Shown one piece after another: positions 58,262-60,934 of a stretch of 60,934 bases of DNA (its first letter is position 1; each line of letters starts with the position of its first letter). Origin of the DNA: DATHSY01 sp046729855 (lineage in GTDB: Bacteria; Actinomycetota; UBA4738; HRBIN12). The position numbers and the translations under genes are program-made. The stretch lies in assembly GCA_046729855.1 (NCBI GenBank), contig JBKPHM010000104.1, forward strand, positions 1 to 60,934. The letters run 5' to 3'. Below the pieces are notes generated by a model, which was given only the letters and a program-made list of their open reading frames with translations, was not told the DNA's origin and searched no databases.

Positions 58262-59611
58262 ATGCCCGAAGTGTCCGAAGTGATCGGCATCGGCCTCGCA
58301 GGGGGGCAGGGTGTGCGAGCTCGACCGCTCACCCTGAAGGCGCCCGGGTACCTCCGCTCGAAGGCCGCTATGTCGTTCCTCGGCCGTCGCCTGATCCGGT
58401 GGGTGATGCAGCTCCTGTCGAGCGAGGGCGTGAAGGACTACTACGTCATCGCCCACGGCAAGGAGAACCGCTACCAGATCAAGGTGATGATCGGGTACGG
58501 CGAGGGCTTCGGCGTCGACGTGAAGTACTCGCCGGTCAAGTACGACGGGCTGTCGACCGGCAGCGCGGATTCGACACTCCGGATGCTCGAGTACTGGGAC
58601 CTCGCCCAGCCCGCGCTCGTGTTCCCCACCGACTCGATCATCGACTTCGATCTCGAGCCGATGTACTCGGAACACGTGCGCAGCGGCGCGATCGCGACGA
58701 TCGCGGCCATGACGCGCGGACCCGACGAGGTCGCAGAGAAGTACGGCGTGATGCTGACCGACGGCGATGGGCGCGTGACCGAGTTCGTCGAGAAGCCGAC
58801 CCTGGCCGACTTGCGAGAACACTTCCAAGCGGAGACGGACGAGGCCTTCCACCGCCTGCCGTTGATGACGAACGCCGGCTTCTACCTGGTCGACACCGCG
58901 ATGCTCCGCGAGCTGGCGAAGAGCGGGGAGATCGCGCAGCTGCGCGAGACGAGGTTGGACTTCGGCAAGGACCTGCTGCCTTGGCTCGTCGGCAACGGGT
59001 ATCCCGTGCACGCCTTCCCGGTACGCAGGATCGGGGACCTCGGCAACGTGCGGGACTATGTCGAGACGATGGTCGACGTGCTTCTCGGCGGGTTCGAGTC
59101 GGTCGAGCGGCTGCTCGGACCGCCGTTCGACGCAGAGCGCCACGTCTGGATCGCGCCCGAGTCGCTGGGAATGCGTGACTCGACCAGCGGCAAGACCCTC
59201 GCCGAGAAGATCGTGGAAGGCCACGTCACGGTCGGGCCCGGCGTGCGGATCGGACGGTTCTGCGAGATCCACCCGGGAGTGACGATCAAGGAGTCGAACC
59301 TCGACGACGACATCGAGGTCCATCGCGGCGCGTGGATCGAGCGGTCGGAGATCCGCGACGGCGCGATCGTCGGCGCCAGCGCCCAGTTGAGCGATGTGTT
59401 CGTCGGATCGATGAGTGAGATCCGGTCCGAGCCGTACAACCCCACGGTGATCGAAGGGTTCGTCGCGCTCGGAGACGAGGTGACGGTGTACCCCGGCGTC
59501 CACCTCGCGAACGACGTCGCCGTCTACCCGCGGCTGAAGATCCCGAGCGAGATCCGCGTCCCGGCCGGGATAGAGGTCACCGGCCCGGCCGACGTCTTGC
59601 GCTACCTGTAG
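58262..59611 (+). CDS. NDP-sugar pyrophosphorylase-like protein with left-handed helix tail
   Basis: A 449-residue protein. The N-terminal nucleotidyltransferase domain keeps LAGGQGVRARPLT, but the usual following PKP(L/M) loop is replaced by LKAPGYLRSKAAM. Other family features are VFPTDSIIDFDLE (metal Asp) and TEFVEKPTLADL. The C-terminal third (about 325-440) is a left-handed parallel beta helix with hexapeptide-like repeats (AEKIVEGHVTVGPGVRIGRFCEI...). It may make an activated sugar for cell-wall or polysaccharide synthesis, or it may be a regulator. The ATG at 58262 follows TATCAT by eight bases. The altered signature makes catalysis uncertain. Confidence 0.78.
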   Translation: MPEVSEVIGIGLAGGQGVRARPLTLKAPGYLRSKAAMSFLGRRLIRWVMQLLSSEGVKDYYVIAHGKENRYQIKVMIGYGEGFGVDVKYSPVKYDGLSTGSADSTLRMLEYWDLAQPALVFPTDSIIDFDLEPMYSEHVRSGAIATIAAMTRGPDEVAEKYGVMLTDGDGRVTEFVEKPTLADLREHFQAETDEAFHRLPLMTNAGFYLVDTAMLRELAKSGEIAQLRETRLDFGKDLLPWLVGNGYPVHAFPVRRIGDLGNVRDYVETMVDVLLGGFESVERLLGPPFDAERHVWIAPESLGMRDSTSGKTLAEKIVEGHVTVGPGVRIGRFCEIHPGVTIKESNLDDDIEVHRGAWIERSEIRDGAIVGASAQLSDVFVGSMSEIRSEPYNPTVIEGFVALGDEVTVYPGVHLANDVAVYPRLKIPSEIRVPAGIEVTGPADVLRYL

Positions 59612-59614
59612 GGT
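59609..59614 (+). promoter_or_regulatory. -10 box overlapping the nucleotidyltransferase stop codon
   Basis: TAGGGT starts with the TAG that ends the preceding gene and ends seven bases before the ATG at 59622. The oxidoreductase gene may have its own leaderless promoter. Confidence 0.4.
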
Positions 59615-59621
59615 CGGCGGC

Positions 59622-60629
59622 ATGCGGTTCGGCCTGACGCTGCCGCACTACGACTTCTCCCTTCCGGGGATCCGTCCGGTGACGTTCGACGCGGTCGCAG
59701 ACCATGCCCGCGCCGCCGAGCGCCTCGGGTTCGACTCGGTCTGGATGTCGGATCACTTCTTCTACTCGCTCGCCCGATACGGCGGTGACGCCGCGCTGCT
59801 CGGTTCGCTCGAGCCGCTCACGATGCTGTCGGCCCTGGCGCCGCTCACCGAACGGGTTCGGCTCGGGACGCTGGTGCTCTCGGCGCCGTTCCGTCATCCC
59901 GCGATCCTGGCGAAGTCGGCCACGGCGATCGATGTGATCTCGGGCGGGCGGCTCGAGCTCGGGATCGGTGCCGGTTGGTACGAGGACGAGTTCCGCGCGT
60001 TCGGGTTCGAATACGGATCGGTCGGGGAGCGCTTCGCGCTGCTGGACGAGACCGTCCGCGCGCTCGCGGCACTCCTGCCGGGCGGTCCCGTGGATCTCGA
60101 CGGCTCGATCGTCACGCTGCGAAGCGCGTACAACCACCCGCCGCCGGCGCAGCGGCCGCACCCCTCGATCTGGATCGGCGCCAAGGGGGGCGACCGCGCT
60201 CTCCGCGTCGTCGCGCGTCACGCGGACGGCTGGAACACGGTCTGGCGGTGGTCGCCGGAGGCATACGCGGCGCGGGTGCGACGTGCTCGGGACCTGTTCG
60301 AGAGCGAGGGACGTGATCCGGCCATGTTGCGGCTGTCGGTGGGGCTGTACGCCGTGGTCGGCGAGGACGAACGCGACCTTGCACGTCGGTGGGAGGCGAT
60401 GCGGGCGTGGATGCCGGGCGGCGCGCTCGATGCCGAGGACATGGATGCGTGGCGCCGCGACGCGCTCGTCGGCACGGTCGACCAGGCGGTGGAGCGCGTT
60501 CGCGAGTTCGCCGAGATCGGCGTCGACGAGCTGATCGTGTCACCGGCGCCGATCCCGTTTGCGATCCCGGACGTGTCGATGGTCGAACTGATCGCCGAAC
60601 GGCTGATCCCGGCGGCGAAGATGGCGTGA
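59622..60629 (+). CDS. LLM-class F420-dependent oxidoreductase
   Basis: A 335-residue luciferase-like monooxygenase-fold protein with the features RAAERLGFDSVWMSDHFFYS, LGTLVLSAPFRHPAILAKSA, DVISGGRLELGIGAGWYEDEF and IWIGAKGGDRALRVVARHADGWN. Most actinobacterial members of this clade use coenzyme F420; FMN use is possible. The substrate is unknown. It overlaps the winged-helix gene that follows by four bases (GTGA), which suggests co-expression. It shares its fold but not its neighbours with the oxidoreductase at 15173. Confidence 0.85.
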   Translation: MRFGLTLPHYDFSLPGIRPVTFDAVADHARAAERLGFDSVWMSDHFFYSLARYGGDAALLGSLEPLTMLSALAPLTERVRLGTLVLSAPFRHPAILAKSATAIDVISGGRLELGIGAGWYEDEFRAFGFEYGSVGERFALLDETVRALAALLPGGPVDLDGSIVTLRSAYNHPPPAQRPHPSIWIGAKGGDRALRVVARHADGWNTVWRWSPEAYAARVRRARDLFESEGRDPAMLRLSVGLYAVVGEDERDLARRWEAMRAWMPGGALDAEDMDAWRRDALVGTVDQAVERVREFAEIGVDELIVSPAPIPFAIPDVSMVELIAERLIPAAKMA

Positions 60630-60844
60630 CGGTGGAGCCGATCGATGCGGCGCTGACGGTGCTCACTGAGGCCGGCGAACCCTTGCACTGGACGGTGATC
60701 CAGGACCGGGCGCTCCGCGCCGGCTACCTCGACCCGTTCGAGCTGAAGGACGTTCGCAAGCACCTCCTCGCGGCGCTGAACGACGCCGCCCGCGCCGGCA
60801 CCCTGATCAAGGACGCGAAAGGCGTCTACCGCGTTCCGCCCTGA
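60626..60844 (+). CDS. Small winged-helix protein (HARE-HTH-like)
   Basis: A 72-residue protein. The pattern ALTVLTEAGEPLHWTVIQDRALRAGY followed by LAALNDAARAGTLIKDAKGVYRV fits the HARE-HTH/winged-helix domain. That domain occurs in RNA polymerase delta-type and restriction-linked proteins. It may bind DNA, but no partner is seen here. The GTG start overlaps the oxidoreductase stop codon by four bases. After it the last 90 bases of the window show no gene. Confidence 0.7.
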   Translation: MTVEPIDAALTVLTEAGEPLHWTVIQDRALRAGYLDPFELKDVRKHLLAALNDAARAGTLIKDAKGVYRVPP

Positions 60845-60934
60845 ACGCCGAAGCCACCCTCGACACGGCCGTCGGTCCCACGCCGATGCGTCCGTGAGCT
60901 CTCCCGCTGAGACCAGTCGCGCTACGGCGGCGCT

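Overview
The window is a 60.9 kb stretch of very GC-rich (visibly about 70 percent) bacterial chromosome. It is packed with about 64 genes, and no gap is longer than about 200 bases. It carries no rRNA or tRNA gene, insertion sequence, phage gene or CRISPR array that I can see. The organism is most likely an actinobacterium (Actinomycetota), probably an uncultured soil or sediment lineage. The reasons are a 7Fe FdxA-type ferredoxin, F420-type oxidoreductases, a PucR regulator, a SufR-like regulator, GTG starts, and many start codons placed 6-9 bases after a TANNNT box, as in leaderless actinobacterial genes. The phylum is an inference and I cannot name a genus.

Layout, left to right. 1-2.5 kb: two tandem SLC41/MgtE-type cation transporters, the first cut by the window edge. 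2.6-6.6 kb: an AlkA-like glycosylase, a DksA-type zinc finger protein, an MFS exporter, an SDR dehydrogenase and a small membrane protein. 6.6-12.8 kb: a 4-aminobutyrate/putrescine catabolic cluster (gabT, a PucR regulator and two aldehyde dehydrogenases) with three matching inverted repeats. 12.8-19.9 kb: secreted subtilase, F420-type oxidoreductase, FdxA ferredoxin, FrhB-like protein, cupredoxin, ErpA-like carrier, CoA-type Nudix hydrolase and a CoA-binding protein. 20-23.1 kb: a reverse transsulfuration operon (cbs, a DUF429 gene, a cystathionine lyase/synthase). 23.2-27.8 kb: four receiver-domain signalling proteins, two with GGDDF-type cyclase domains, one histidine kinase and one EAL phosphodiesterase. 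27.9-34.8 kb: histidine utilisation genes hutU, hutH and hutI, interleaved with a lipoprotein, a DUF983 protein and an L,D-transpeptidase.

34.9-41.4 kb: MFS transporter, a TPP riboswitch with a CytX-like permease, a cupin, leucyl aminopeptidase and two methyltransferases. 41.5-45.8 kb: a four-gene operon in which every junction overlaps by four bases (membrane protein, CPBP protease, split-barrel FMN protein, SRPBCC protein), then a PAP2 phosphatase and lgt. 45.8-50.8 kb: a 2-hydroxyacid dehydrogenase/aminotransferase pair, then mrp divergent from a SufR-like regulator across a perfect dyad, then a secreted cupredoxin. 50.8-56 kb: two ECF sigma/anti-sigma pairs around a slipin-NfeD pair. 56-60.9 kb: a membrane-anchored protein, an esterase, an NDP-sugar-pyrophosphorylase-like protein, a second F420-type oxidoreductase and a small winged-helix protein.

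The genes look like ordinary chromosomal housekeeping and catabolic functions. The most informative signals are regulatory: the PucR dyads, the SufR-type dyad at mrp, the TPP riboswitch, and the widespread TANNNT-to-start spacing.
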